From the NCBI GenBank assembly GCA_036924285.1, contig JAYKYS010000001.1, forward strand, positions 3,756,501 to 3,820,500: DNA of 64,000 bases. Reading direction: 5' to 3'. This DNA is from Asterella californica (taxonomy: Eukaryota; Streptophyta; Marchantiopsida; Marchantiales; Aytoniaceae). The position numbers and the translations under genes are program-made. Shown here in pieces: positions 9,117 to 19,745 of this stretch. How positions within the stretch are numbered: the first letter of the stretch is position 1; each line of letters starts with the position of its first letter. The notes beneath the pieces were generated by a model. It was not told where the DNA came from. It made no database searches and worked only from the letters and a program-made list of their open reading frames with translations.

Positions 9117-10193
9117 CTACTTCCCATCGTAACCAACCTCACCTTCAAGATCTTCTGCATAATCCTCATCCTCAAACTGAAACTCCGTCAAGATATCTGC
9201 TAGATCGACCTCCTCATCTCTCTTTTTGAAAATCTTGACATTTTTACCTGCCACTGGTACCTTCAAGCTCGTTCCATCCAACTCTTGCAGGGCGTAAGTT
9301 GCGTTGTCATGAACCTTCTTCACCACATACGGACCAAATCATCTTCTGGAAAATTTCCGGAGTGCACTATGCTGATTGTCTAGACTATTGTCATAGACTA
9401 ACACCCAATCACCTTCTTTGATTTCCCTAGGTCTCAAACGATGTCGTTGATCAAATCTGACCTTGTTCTTCAACCGTGCTTCTCGCAGCCTATCCAAAGC
9501 AATTTGGATATCCTCTGGTCTTCTCTCTAATTGCCTAATTCGAATAGCAAGAAGCTCTTCTCTAGTTAAATTGTCCTCCCAGGGTAACACACTCCATGTC
9601 AGAACGTGTTCTTCAATCGGCATGATAGGCTTCTGACCTGTGATGAGTTCCACTGACATGTAACCTGTCACCGAGCTGTGCGTTGTTCTATCTACCCATA
9701 ACGCAAATGATAAGAGTCGAGGCCATTCGCGCACCCTTCCGTTGCAAGCCTTCACCAAAGCCTTCACAATGGGTGGATGACCTCGTTCACTCTTGGCATT
9801 CCCTTCGGGGTTGTAAGCAGTTGTCAGTGACAACCTCACCCCACACCTTGCAAAGAATTCACGAGCCTCATGTGCATCTAACTCTCCCCGATCTGCAGTG
9901 ATCTTTCCTACACATCCATACCGACAAACAACCTCTTCCAAGATGAATCTACATACCCCTTCAGTTGTCTTCGTCCGAAGCGCCCTACCCTCGACTTGAT
10001 TTGAAAGATCTTCTCTAGCAAGTACCAAGTATCTCATCTGCCACAACCCAACCGGCATAATCACCAAGTCTACCACCCACTTGAAATGTATTGCCAGCGG
10101 ATAAGTTGGATGTAATCCGTCACGATGTCGGATGTTCGAATACATCTGACATGTCAAACAAGACTCTACAAAAGATACAACATCCCTGTACAT
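9117..10193 (-). pseudogene. Element B integrase
   Basis: The minus-strand reading from 10193 covers the end of the zinc-binding region (SCLTCQMYSN), then the catalytic core: WVVDLVIMP, the LVLAREDLSNQVEGRAL stretch, EEVVCRYGCVGKITADRGEL with the second catalytic Asp in TADRGE, and TTAYNPEGNAKSERGH with the catalytic Glu in the KSERGH segment. A C-terminal basic domain follows (RFDQRHRLRP, EGDWVLVYD). A TGA at 9339-9341 replaces the Trp seen in C and E (KRWFGPYV). The reading then continues to 9117 with HDNATYALQELDG and an acidic tail without a chromodomain. The wording of the core is closer to the fungal-type gypsy integrases I know than to the common plant ones. Confidence 0.85.
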
Positions 10194-10199
10194 GTTTTT

Positions 10200-11033
10200 T
10201 CACCAATACCGCTCTTTCATCTTGGTAAAAGTGACCCAAATCCCTCGATGTCCAGCCCAAAGACTCTCATGGAATGCCTTGAGCAACTTCTGCTGATCTT
10301 CCTTGTTGCAAATCACCCGTAACGGTACCCCACCTTTCTGCTTCGGTCGCTTCCAAAGAAACCCATCCTGCAACATGAAGTTGTAGGCCTTCCTTCGAAC
10401 TCTCCGAAATCTCTCATCCGTCCAACCTGTCTGCTTAACCATCGTACTAAGGTACCTCCCAATATCAAGCAATTCATCATCATACAACCCTTCAACAAAC
10501 AACTCATCTTCCCTTCCTGTCTGTGCAATTGAATAGAATTCTGTACCCACGTCGTCAATGTCTTCTACCATCTCATCCTCCCCATCATATCGAGCACGAG
10601 ATAACATATCCGCCATCAGATTATCCTTCCCTGCGATATGTCTAAACTCCGTGTTCAACGACTTGATATATGCGATCCATCGTAACATCGCAATATCAGG
10701 AGTTGAACAATTCATGATCATCCCTAACAACGGCAAGCAATCAGTTTCAACCACCACTACTGCTCCAATCAAATACTCTTTCTCAGTTTTCATAGCTGAA
10801 ACAATACCCCACAGTTCTCTCTTCACTTGCGGGTAAGCACGTTGTCGAGGACTTAACACCTTCGCTCCGAACCTAACCGCAAACCAGTCTCCATCCTCGT
10901 CATCCTGTCCGACTGCCCATCCAATTGCAACTGGACTTGTATCCACAGTAAGAATCACCGGCCTAGCACCCTTGTAATCAATCCTTCCCAGGACTGGAGG
11001 AGATGATAGTAAAGACTTCAGCTTCTTTACCAC
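10200..11033 (-). pseudogene. Element B RNase H and integrase zinc-finger start
   Basis: This continues pol after the RT. RNase H motifs are ILTVDTSPVAIGWAVGQDD (first catalytic Asp in TVDTSP), KRELWGIVSAMKTEKEYL (Glu), VVETDCLPLLGM (Asp) and IAGKDNLMADMLSRA (final Asp). The tail carries the H..H part of the integrase zinc finger (AFHESLWAGHRGIW). It is closed by TGA at 10200-10202, where C and E have a second Trp (KYWWKG). The first ATG shown is not a real start; the reading continues from the RT across a TAG at 11052. Confidence 0.85.
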
Positions 11034-11051
11034 ATCAGTATGCTCTTCCTC

Positions 11052-12587
11052 CTATCTGAACTTATGACCCTTACGCAACAATCCATACAACGGATCCGCC
11101 ACATGCGCATAATGAGGAATCCAAATGTGGTAGAATACACAAGCATCCAAAAATCTTCTCACTTCTGTTAGCGAGTTGCAAACCTCTTTCATTCTTCCAA
11201 TCGCATCCACCTTGTTCGGATCTGGCTTCCGACCAAACGATCCACACAAATGACCAACGATCAAAACCTCTCTAACCCCAAATGTAGACTTCGCACCTGA
11301 CAGCGTAAGATGAACTTCCTCAAGTCGAGATAAGATCTTCTCACAATCTGCGATGTGATCAGTGACGTATCGCCGACACCCCTTCTGATCTAATGCTTCA
11401 TCCTTCTCAACTTCCACACATCCTTTGATGGGGATGTCGTCCAAGAACGGCATCGTCTTTTCGGGGATGAAGTCCCTTAGAATTCGATTCATCCCGTTCA
11501 TCATGTGTGCTACCAAGTTGGTAGCTCCCTGTGGTAAGGTACACATCCTAACCAACCCCAAGGGTGTCCTCATTGTCGTGAAGCTTCTGCTCTCCTCCGC
11601 TAGTTGAAACTGATCATACCCTGAGTAAAGATCTCCCATCGAGTAAATCGCTCTTCCTGCAAACGCTTCTGCAAACTCATCCACAATCGGTCCCACCCCA
11701 GCATTTCTGATTGTTACTGCGTTCACCGGCTGAATGTCTTGGATGAACCGCAGCGACCCATTCTTCTTTGGTACTGTAAACCATCTGCTTGAATATGGTG
11801 CAAACGACGGCTCCAAGATCTTCATCCGCATCTTCTCCTTCAGCAACTCCACTAGTTTGGGCAAGTGAGCCCGCGGTACTGGAATTGGTCTCAGGTTCCA
11901 CGGCACATGCGGTACCGTGAAGATAACCATCGGGATAACAACGTACGGATCTACACACCCAATCTCATGTGGCTCAAAAGCAAATGCTTTCCCATGTCTT
12001 GAAAGCATCTCCTTGAAGCACATCCTCTCTTCTGGTAGAAGAGACCCATCAGATCCAATCTTGAGCTCTTCAAGGGTCTTCGCTGTGAACTTGTGTCTTA
12101 TCATTACAGGATCTCTCAAACTCTTCTCCTTTGAAGCTCGATCCATCTGTTGGTTGGTGTCTTCTGGCAAAGGACCAGCAACTGACTTTACCTTCCTATC
12201 CACTGTCTTGTACCTTGTCTCAACTCGAACCTCCGGTGCACGGAATGATTCGATCACCGAATAGACCTCTCTTGAATGAATCTGCACGACCTTATCCATA
12301 TCCTCCCATCCAATAGACATGATCTCATGCAAAGGATCCTCCAACCCATCCTCTTCATAAACACTAAAAATCCATTCATCCCCTTCTAGCTCACCCAACT
12401 CTTTCAACATCAACTCAACACCACGCAAATATTTTTGTTCTTTTCTTCTCAACTCTTCTACCTTTCTGTAAATAGCAATCCCACAATCTGAAAACCCAAC
12501 AAACCCTGTACAAAAGGCACTATCTCCTTCAAGCGAGAGTACCTTCTCCTGCGCACCACCACAATCCCGCTCTATAGTGGTACTCAA
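11052..12587 (-). pseudogene. Element B reverse transcriptase
   Basis: The first ~180 residues link the protease to the RT. The RT follows: VPWNLRPIPVPRAHLPKL, YSSRWFTVPKKNGSLRFIQD, IYSMGDLYSGYDQFQL (first catalytic Asp), RTPLGLVRMCTLPQGATN, and MPFLDDIPIKG, in which FLDD is the Y/F-x-D-D box. The thumb and connection follow, with LIVGHLCGSFGRKPDPNKV and VFYHIWIPHYAHVADPLYGLLRKG. TAG at 11052-11054 stands where E has Trp (FQWQEE). The FLDDxxIKG and VFYHIWI wording is unlike common plant gypsy elements and resembles fungal ones. The 5' end overlaps the gag-protease ORF by 4 nt in another frame. Confidence 0.9.
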
Positions 12588-14128
12588 CGAAAATCCTTGA
12601 ACTCTTCACTCACCCTTGGAAGTGGTTTCTCCCTCAGACGATCTCGATTGCGCTCGTGGTTGGACGGTACAGTCAAGAACTGTACCGCTCTCTTCCCATC
12701 TTGACTTCGGATCCTAGCATACGCAGATCCGTCGTCCAGTACCTTTGTCTCCATCCGGGTTGCTATGATGAAGGGTTGGCTCAGAATGAGTGGGTATGAT
12801 GTTGCTTCCTGAACAAAGAAGTTTTGCTCGATAGCAACATCACCTACGCGCACTCTGATGTCTGGACAAGCTCCATACAAGTCTCTTCTCGTGTTGTTGG
12901 CTGCTCTTATGACCCATCCATGCTCTGTGTCGATCGGCCACTTCTTCCTCTTGTACAGCTCTTTCGACATGATGTTGATTTCTGATCCATGATCGATCAG
13001 AGCAACCACCGGCTCATCCAAGTCCTCGATCCTCACCAATGTCTCCATCGTAGCTCGAGCCCAGTGACTGTGGCTGTAATGACTTGAGCTCCGCTTCCCA
13101 TCCTCCTCTTCATCCTCAAAATGCACCCTGCGTCTTCGATCTCTTTCTTCCTCTGGAGAATAGACACTGCACCTTGCAAGCTCTCTCTCCTCATCCACAG
13201 ACATCCTAGTATCCAAAGCATGCGATAAACCAGTCTCACCCGTAATCTGTCGTTTCCGTTTGATGACATCGATGATGACATCGTGAAACTCACGCTTGAC
13301 GATGCCTAACACTTCTCTCAAGGTAAACTCCACCTTCGCATTCAAAATGCGATCTTCCAAGACTCCCTTCAAGTCTGTTGAAGCCTCGATATCCGACTGT
13401 AGCTTGTATGCAGCCGGCTTACCCTTCTTCTTCTGAGATTTCTCCTTCGATGGAGAAGGAGCATCGTCCATCGGTAGGTCTTGAGCTCCTGCATCTCGAA
13501 GCTCTTGGCGAACCTTCTCCCCTCGAGTCTGTCTCTTTGAAGAAGTCCCTTCTCCTGAATCCTCTGAATCTCGCCTTCTCTTCTCTTCCAACAACGCTTC
13601 GTGTTGGTTCTTGGCGATGTAAGCATGCACCGATAGAGCTTCTATCGGATCCTCCCATCCAGTATCCCTTCTGATCGTAGCAGCTGTCCTCTGCAACGTC
13701 TCACGTGCCATCTTTCCTTTTTGTTTCATGGAGATGGCAGATGACCACAACTCACTTGGCTCAACTAGCTTGTTGAAACTCCTCTCAACTTGATCCTCAA
13801 CCCTTGTGCCATAAGTTCCAGCTTCCACAATTGCGACTGCTTGCGCTGATAGGTGGTCCTCAACCAACTTCTTCATCCCTCCTCTACCAAAGTTGGTCTG
13901 AAGAAGTGCACCAGTATCCCTCAACGCTACCTTCCCATCCTTCCAAAAGATCACCCCTTGCTGTAAGATATCACTGAACTCCTTGCAATCTCTGTGCGGA
14001 TGATCGGTACCATCGCACCAGATACACCGCTGGATCCGGCCTTGCTTCTCAACAGGTTTCGCTCCGCTTGTAGATCCTTGCTCCTCCAATCTGGTGAGCT
14101 TGATTTGCAGGTTTCGCATCCCACGCAT
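12584..14128 (-). CDS. Element B gag C-terminus with zinc knuckle, plus protease
   Basis: This 514-aa ORF begins with a helical segment and a CCHC knuckle, CIWCDGTDHPHRDC (C-x2-C-x4-H-x4-C), for RNA packaging. A long charged spacer follows (RETLQRTAATIRRDTGW, LSVHAYIAKNQHEALLEEKR). Then VALIDHGSEINIMSKELYKR is the retropepsin active-site region, with FFVQEATSYPLILSQPFI as its second half. The active-site triplet is Asp-His-Gly, not the usual Asp-Thr/Ser-Gly, at about 12983-13001. The same variant is in C and in the 22535 fragment. It is separated from gag only by a TAG (14174), probably once CAG, so gag and this ORF were likely one polyprotein. Confidence 0.85.
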   Translation of the reverse strand: MRGMRNLQIKLTRLEEQGSTSGAKPVEKQGRIQRCIWCDGTDHPHRDCKEFSDILQQGVIFWKDGKVALRDTGALLQTNFGRGGMKKLVEDHLSAQAVAIVEAGTYGTRVEDQVERSFNKLVEPSELWSSAISMKQKGKMARETLQRTAATIRRDTGWEDPIEALSVHAYIAKNQHEALLEEKRRRDSEDSGEGTSSKRQTRGEKVRQELRDAGAQDLPMDDAPSPSKEKSQKKKGKPAAYKLQSDIEASTDLKGVLEDRILNAKVEFTLREVLGIVKREFHDVIIDVIKRKRQITGETGLSHALDTRMSVDEERELARCSVYSPEEERDRRRRVHFEDEEEDGKRSSSHYSHSHWARATMETLVRIEDLDEPVVALIDHGSEINIMSKELYKRKKWPIDTEHGWVIRAANNTRRDLYGACPDIRVRVGDVAIEQNFFVQEATSYPLILSQPFIIATRMETKVLDDGSAYARIRSQDGKRAVQFLTVPSNHERNRDRLREKPLPRVSEEFKDFR

Positions 14129-14173
14129 GATCTCCTCAAGACTTGAGTCCTTCTTCGGAGATACTATTGGTGC

Positions 14174-15022
14174 CTAAACAACTGGAACAGCAGGAACAGC
14201 TGGAGCAAGTGGTACTACCTGTCTAGCAATAGGAACCACTGATCGGACTACAGGAACAGGTGTTACAGCTGTAGGCGTTGACGTCAGTCTCCTAACAGGA
14301 ACCTTCTCTCGTCTCCTCTCTCTCTTGGTAAGCAGACCAACAGCTTCCTCAACCTTCTTCCAACTGCTGGTCAATCCATCGTCCTCCTCCCGGTCTTCCA
14401 GAAGTACCTCTAGCTTCTCCTGCAACTTCTCATCTGCAGTCCGAAGAAATAATTCTGTCTTGTTGGACTGCAGAGTCAACTTCTCCATCCTAGTCAACCG
14501 TGAAAACTGCTTCTCAAACTCCCTGAGCAACTCAGTAGCTTGTAGACCCTTCCTTGGTTGCTCAACCCACTCCAAGAAGGACTTCTTGGTGACTCGATCA
14601 GAGTCCTCCAAGAAGTACTCATCCATCAAGGCACGACCAAACGTCTCCCAATCCTTATTAAAATGCTTCGTTAGCATTTTAACATGATCCCTAATCTCTG
14701 GAGCTGCTGCTAACTCTAACGTCTCAATCATCTCATCTTCTGAGACCCGGTTCAGCTCCATCTCCTTCACATAATATCTCAGATACCTTGAGACATCTCT
14801 TCCATCAAACTGGTCAATCCTACTAACCACCGCTTGTAGCGCCTTTGTTGCCAAAGCTTCCTTCCGCTCATCAGACTGTTGCTGCCGTAAGAACATAGTG
14901 AAAGCTTGGAACATCGATGCAGTCGCCGGATCCAACTGCACCTTCAGTAACCCACTTGAACCACTAGCTCCATCTCCATCACCTTTCCCATCCCCACTCA
15001 TGACTGCCAATCTCTTCTTCAA
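14174..15022 (-). CDS. Element B gag, N-terminal part
   Basis: A 282-aa capsid-type protein. It has a short Gly/Ser leader (residues ~1-25) and then a helical gag domain: PATASMFQAFTMFLRQQQ, ALATKALQAVVSRIDQFDG, VSRYLRYYVKEMELNRVSE, DSDRVTKKSFLEWVEQP and LLREFEKQFSRLTRMEKL. It ends in a low-complexity Val/Pro tail. The same domain is present in C (30013-29393) and D (45610-46659), which supports the ATG at 15022 and the family assignment. It forms the virus-like particle of the retrotransposon in the cytoplasm. The 5' end lies 35 nt inside from the PBS. Confidence 0.85.
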   Translation of the reverse strand: MKKRLAVMSGDGKGDGDGASGSSGLLKVQLDPATASMFQAFTMFLRQQQSDERKEALATKALQAVVSRIDQFDGRDVSRYLRYYVKEMELNRVSEDEMIETLELAAAPEIRDHVKMLTKHFNKDWETFGRALMDEYFLEDSDRVTKKSFLEWVEQPRKGLQATELLREFEKQFSRLTRMEKLTLQSNKTELFLRTADEKLQEKLEVLLEDREEDDGLTSSWKKVEEAVGLLTKRERRREKVPVRRLTSTPTAVTPVPVVRSVVPIARQVVPLAPAVPAVPVV

Positions 15023-15056
15023 AGTTCACACACAGAAGAAAACTCCACCCCAGACT

Positions 15057-15074
15057 TTCACGTCGGGTTCACCA
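15057..15074 (-). other. Primer-binding site of element B
   Basis: On the minus strand this reads TGGTGAACCCGACGTGAA, 8 nt downstream of the 5' LTR end (15083). It begins with TGG, as expected for pairing with a tRNA CCA end. Element C has TGGTGAACTCGACGTGAA in the equivalent place. I cannot name the cognate tRNA. Confidence 0.7.
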
Positions 15075-15082
15075 CCGTATCG

Positions 15083-17096
15083 TGTCGGATATTTTGCGTG
15101 AAGGATGTCCAGGAAAACGCGAGGTTCCTGGCTATGGAGATGTTGTGTGCCAAACAGAGACAAGACAGAGAAGAACAACCACGAAAATGAACGCGCAATA
15201 TATACCACTCCAAATGTAGGTACACTGCCGTTTCTTTCTCCTAACAGCACAAAACTGAGGAACAGACCAAAGCGGTCTATAACCTACTTCAGAAGCCCTA
15301 AAACAAACCCCTGAATCGCAACCCTAGCCTGAAATCGTCAAAGCGTAGCTCAAAGCAAGAGAAACTTCTCTTTGCTAACAACCAGAGCCACAACAGTATC
15401 ACGCGATCCAAACCCAAGTCCAAACCACATCCACACACTAGCTCTTGGCTAAAGCTAGCTACCACAAGCCATACACAACCAACTAAGTCCTTAACGAACT
15501 CAAAAGGACGAAACCTGTAGCGAAGGAACCGAAAAAGACCTATCTGGGAACTTCCTCCTTTCGCTGGACGGACTTCAGATGTCGATAGGGTCTCCTTCCC
15601 TGACTCCGTTGGCTCAAGAAACCTTCAGATCCGACTCCCGATAGTCGAGATATCGCCGATTTTCGGTCGCAGGTGACCGAATCTTCAAAAACTCCTCCCT
15701 GCGGCTTAAAACCGCTCACACCGCACAAACAGATCGTCCAAACTGATATCTGTCTTCTCTAGTAGGTAGATCTAGCTACCTTGAATCCAACAAGACTCCA
15801 AACAAGTCGTTTGGAGTTCCCCTTGCAAAACCTCGCAAGAAATTTGGTCGCAGGTTGCAAAAAATTGACGTAAATCAGCTCCTTGCGGCTCAAACTTGCT
15901 CACCACACCCAAACCAACAACGCAATTCACGTACAGTCTTCTCCTATGCGTACATGAAGACTCCCTGATCGCGTAGGCACCAAGAACGAAGAGCTTGGCT
16001 CACCAATCGCGAAGAACAACCCAATCTCAAGTCGTAGGCGAACGAAAATCTGATGTAAGCGCTTCCCTGCGAGTCAATTTCACTCACAACTCCCAAACCG
16101 CCCGATGAAACTTTGAATCGTCTTCAATTTCCTGAAGAACTCGTTGTTCTGATCCCGATGGATCCAAGGACAGCAAGTTTGGACTCCGGAACGACCCGAA
16201 CGGTCCAACTCTCCTTCACATATAACTGAAAACCCCAAATCTGCTTCCTGCGTCTCAATTTCTCTCAGAACACAACCCCTGATCCGTCTCTTCAAGAACC
16301 GTCTTAACCTGTGCGTAGCCTGCACTGATCTGAACCCGATGACACCTTGCGCGCGTGTATTAGACTTCCCAATTCTTCAAAACGTCCACCGACAGATCGC
16401 AGGAACAAGCAAGCCTCTTTAGCAGCCCCCTTGCAACAGTCTCCGTACGTACAGTTCTCTCCTGAATAATAAGAAGCAGACCCCTTGCGTCTTTGATATA
16501 ACGCCTGAAGTCCTAAATACCCAGTCAGCAAGTAACCAAGAGCCTAGCTTGATTTTACCTTCTTTCGAATAGCATAACTTCTTCTCTGGATGTCCAAACG
16601 AAGTAAACAAGATGTTCATGAAAAGCTGACAACGAGCTCTACCCATCCATGTGATGAAAGTGAAGATCCGAAGTTGCGCCAAAAGCCCGTAAGTTGGGGC
16701 CTAGCTTGTTTTCTTCATCTTTCGAGTCTTGTAACTTTTCCACTAGGCGTCCAAACGAAGTAGATGAAGTGCCTATGGAAAGCTGACAAGGAGCTCTATC
16801 CACTGGTGCGATAAAAACGAAGATCCGAAGTGGTGCCAAAAACCTGTAAGCTGGAGCCTAGCTTATTTTCTCATCTTTCGAGTCTTGTAACTTTTCCACT
16901 AGGCGTCCAAACGAAGTAGTCAAAGTGCCTATGGAAACCTGACAAGGAGCTCTATCCACTGGTGCGACAAAAATGGATATATGAGATTACGCCGAAAATC
17001 CGTAAGCTGGGGCCTAGCTTGTCTTCTCATGAGTGTCTTTGGAGCGACAAGCATCGAAGTTTGAATTTCAGGTAGGAGCCGGTCCACGACACGACA
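15083..17096 (-). repeat. Element B 5' LTR (2014 bp)
   Basis: Matches 7204-9041 from end to end, plus a 175 bp segment (15413-15587) lost from the other LTR. It ends (plus strand) at 17096 in cacgacacgaca, followed by acgcccacaa. It contains about three units of the 157 bp repeat at 16540-17010. Short ORFs inside it are translations of LTR sequence and are not genes. Confidence 0.9.
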
Positions 17097-18054
17097 ACGC
17101 CCACAAAGTTACCCGCGGTTATACAAACCCAAATATCGAGTTACGAAAAATATTCCTTCGTCCGTTAACGAATAATTCTCCCGAACTTTGACACCCCCTA
17201 TTAGTCTGTTGTCACACTGGGCGAAAGGTGCTTATTAGAGTTTGTGAACCATGCATATTATTCCTTAATTCCCTGCTTCTAATTTGTTACTTAATCCTTC
17301 ACAGTTTTATTGTTTTAGAATCGCTTGTTGTTATGATTTGCTTATGATTTCTGTCCGGATCCAGACGCAGCTTGTGGTTTCGGTACACTTCACTTTTATA
17401 AAATATCTTAAATTAAAGTTTATTAAAGTTTATATTTTTATATAATAATAATATATATATATACATATTTCTATAATCGAAACAGAAATATCAATCTAGT
17501 TGAACAAAAATCAGAAGATATCTTTACAATGCTCCTTCAATACATCTCACCCAATAGCCAATTCAATTTTTGTATTTTCTCGATCATATCTCGCTTCTCC
17601 TCTTACCGAGCCGCACTCGATAGACGCTTGGGATGCATATTATATCTACTCGTTAAGTTCCATAAATGACCTTAAGCTTCACTCCTACTCATTCAAGTCA
17701 GTTTGATTACAGACAGTAGCCATCAAAGTTGATGAAATTCTTGTCAGGATACAAAATAGCATCCAGTAGTGAGATATGACTTGTGAGTATTAGTTTAAAT
17801 ATCAGAATCTGATTTTTATCAAAAAATTTAGATATTTTAAATAAGATTTTTATTAGAGAATCGTGTGTATAGGAACATTTATATTTTAATAATATTTGGA
17901 TTTTAGAGTTTTATTTAATAATATTTTGAATATTATACCAAAAAATGATTGCATATTATAAATTTATTTTTGGAGTTCGTATATGAATCTAAAAGTTTTA
18001 TGAAATAAAAAATGAAAATGAATGTAAAATGATATGAAAATGTATGACTTTTAT
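17097..18054. other. AT-rich unassigned DNA
   Basis: No gene or repeat is recognised. 17400-18050 is strongly AT-rich (TATA runs at 17440-17470), unlike the LTR DNA to the left. Confidence 0.5.
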
Positions 18055-19745
18055 TCAACTTCCCTCACTAGGCTGAAGTTGAATTACATCAAGCAGAAAT
18101 TGCTGGGCTAATCTGATACCATGATTTAATTCCATCTTATAGCTTGTGTCATCTAAAATTTCAGTTCTAAATGTATCTTCAAACTTGGCAGACCATGGTA
18201 AGTCAAGAAGATGAGTACATCCTATAATTTCATCTAATTCTATTGTATCGACATCTGGCATATGAGCAAGGATTCTTTTCTCCTCTTGAGTGATCTCGAG
18301 TCTTTTGATCAATAGTCGAGGGACAAAATCTTTGTCGATAATTGACCAGACAAGTCTCCACTATGTCAATTGAAGGTAAAAGGTAAAGAAGAATGTTCAC
18401 GAGGACTATCTATGATGCATTCACAGACTCAAAGGCTCAAAATAGAGCATCCAAATATGAAAGAACATAAAATAGATGCTTATTTTTCTTCGATCCATCG
18501 TAAAGTCTAAGGAATATATTTGTAAATAGAGGGTTTGGAAAAGCTTTATATGGAGAATTCTCCACTAACAGTATTTTTCTAGCACTATACAGTGGATATG
18601 TCTCTCACATAATACTGAGAGGTTTCAGAAACAAAAGAACATTCTTGCCATCCTTCCTCCAACTTTGTTAAGAATCTTAGATTTTTTCTTGATTCCAAAT
18701 GAACACTAACTTCTCTAAGAGATCGGCTGCAAAAAGATGTATCAGATATATATCCAAATTCTTCTTCTGACAACAACACCACATAGCGACGTCAAAATGC
18801 GCAAGACATCCTTTCAGAAATAGATATATACCAGGACGGGCCACTACATATTTGGTGCTTATTGTTTGTCCACTTTGCATCTTTGTGACTGATCTAAATA
18901 TACTTTTACTATACATAAGAAGATGAATGTCGAAAATCAATAACTTTCTTGGTTGCAAGGCCAGATATATATCTATCTGGCCCGTAAGCGATCTATATGG
19001 ATTTACTCTTGCTTCCTCCTTCTTGCTCACTTGCTCAATTTGGAATTCTGAGATAAACAATGGGACTCTGCGGTTTACTATTCCTGCATTTCAAATAGAA
19101 CAAAGAATATCAAGCTCATATGTATTTAAGATCCAACCCAAATCGATATAAACTTTGATTTAATTTCAAATCCATAAGAGAATCATAAAATTTCACCTGC
19201 ATGTTGTTCATTTCTAACTATTGGATTTTCAGTAACCTTCGCCGCATCCCCCTTTGGTACCTACATAAGGCGACATAGACTTCATCGCTTCGTCTTGTTT
19301 ATCGACATCATCTTTACTTTTTCCATTTGTCTTTTCATCGAGAAGTTCCTAATCAACTTCTTGCAAAACGACGAATGCTTGCTATATACATGTACATGAA
19401 ACTCAAGCCATGTTATTCCCATGAAACTCCAACATGGAATCCTCGTATTGATATTCCGAGCTTGTTCAATCGCTTCTATTTTGCTCAAACCAACCTCAAG
19501 TAACAGATATTTCTCCTTTGCTGACATCTTATATATCCTGAAGGCAAGAGCTTCATCCCTTTGTTATAATTCCTCAAGTTGGGTCGATCGGCGATCTTGT
19601 CAACCAATCTCAGTTGGAAATCTGTAGCGTCAAAACTAACAAAAACGTATATCAACTGCCAAGAGGATACCTCAAGTACTGGTCCTTCTCTTGCTTTACA
19701 GCTGGCACCTCGTACGCACCTCAATATATAGTAACGTGGTGTCAT
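18055..19745 (-). pseudogene. Possible decayed gene, unrecognised
   Basis: Several minus-strand ORFs of 65-127 aa follow each other here (18312-18055, 19060-18677, 19527-19282, 19745-19485). The pieces read like ordinary soluble protein (for example ELDEIIGCTHLLDLPWSAKF and VARPGIYLFLKGCLAHFDVA), but I cannot join them or name them. They could be exons of a real gene with introns, a broken gene, or chance ORFs in AT-rich DNA. Confidence 0.2.

Larger units (their letters stand above)
7204..17096 (-). mobile_element. Element B: near-complete Ty3/gypsy-type LTR retrotransposon
   Basis: This is an LTR element read on the minus strand: 5' LTR 15083-17096, PBS 15057-15074, gag 15022-14174, gag C-terminus plus protease 14128-12584, RT 12587-11052, RNase H 11033-10200, integrase 10193-9117, PPT 9058-9042, 3' LTR 9041-7204. 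The RT-RNase H-integrase order is that of Ty3/gypsy. LTRs start TGTCGTG and end CCGACA in element orientation. The pol reading is interrupted by stops at 11052, 10200 and 9339, where relatives have Trp, and gag by TAG at 14174. It is thus probably inactive, though otherwise full length. No chromodomain was seen after the integrase. No clear target-site duplication was found. Confidence 0.92.

Noticed and set aside
7204..17096. Target-site duplication for element B
   Set aside because: The 5 bp flanks (catcg and acgcc) do not match, and alternative LTR ends did not give a clean pair.
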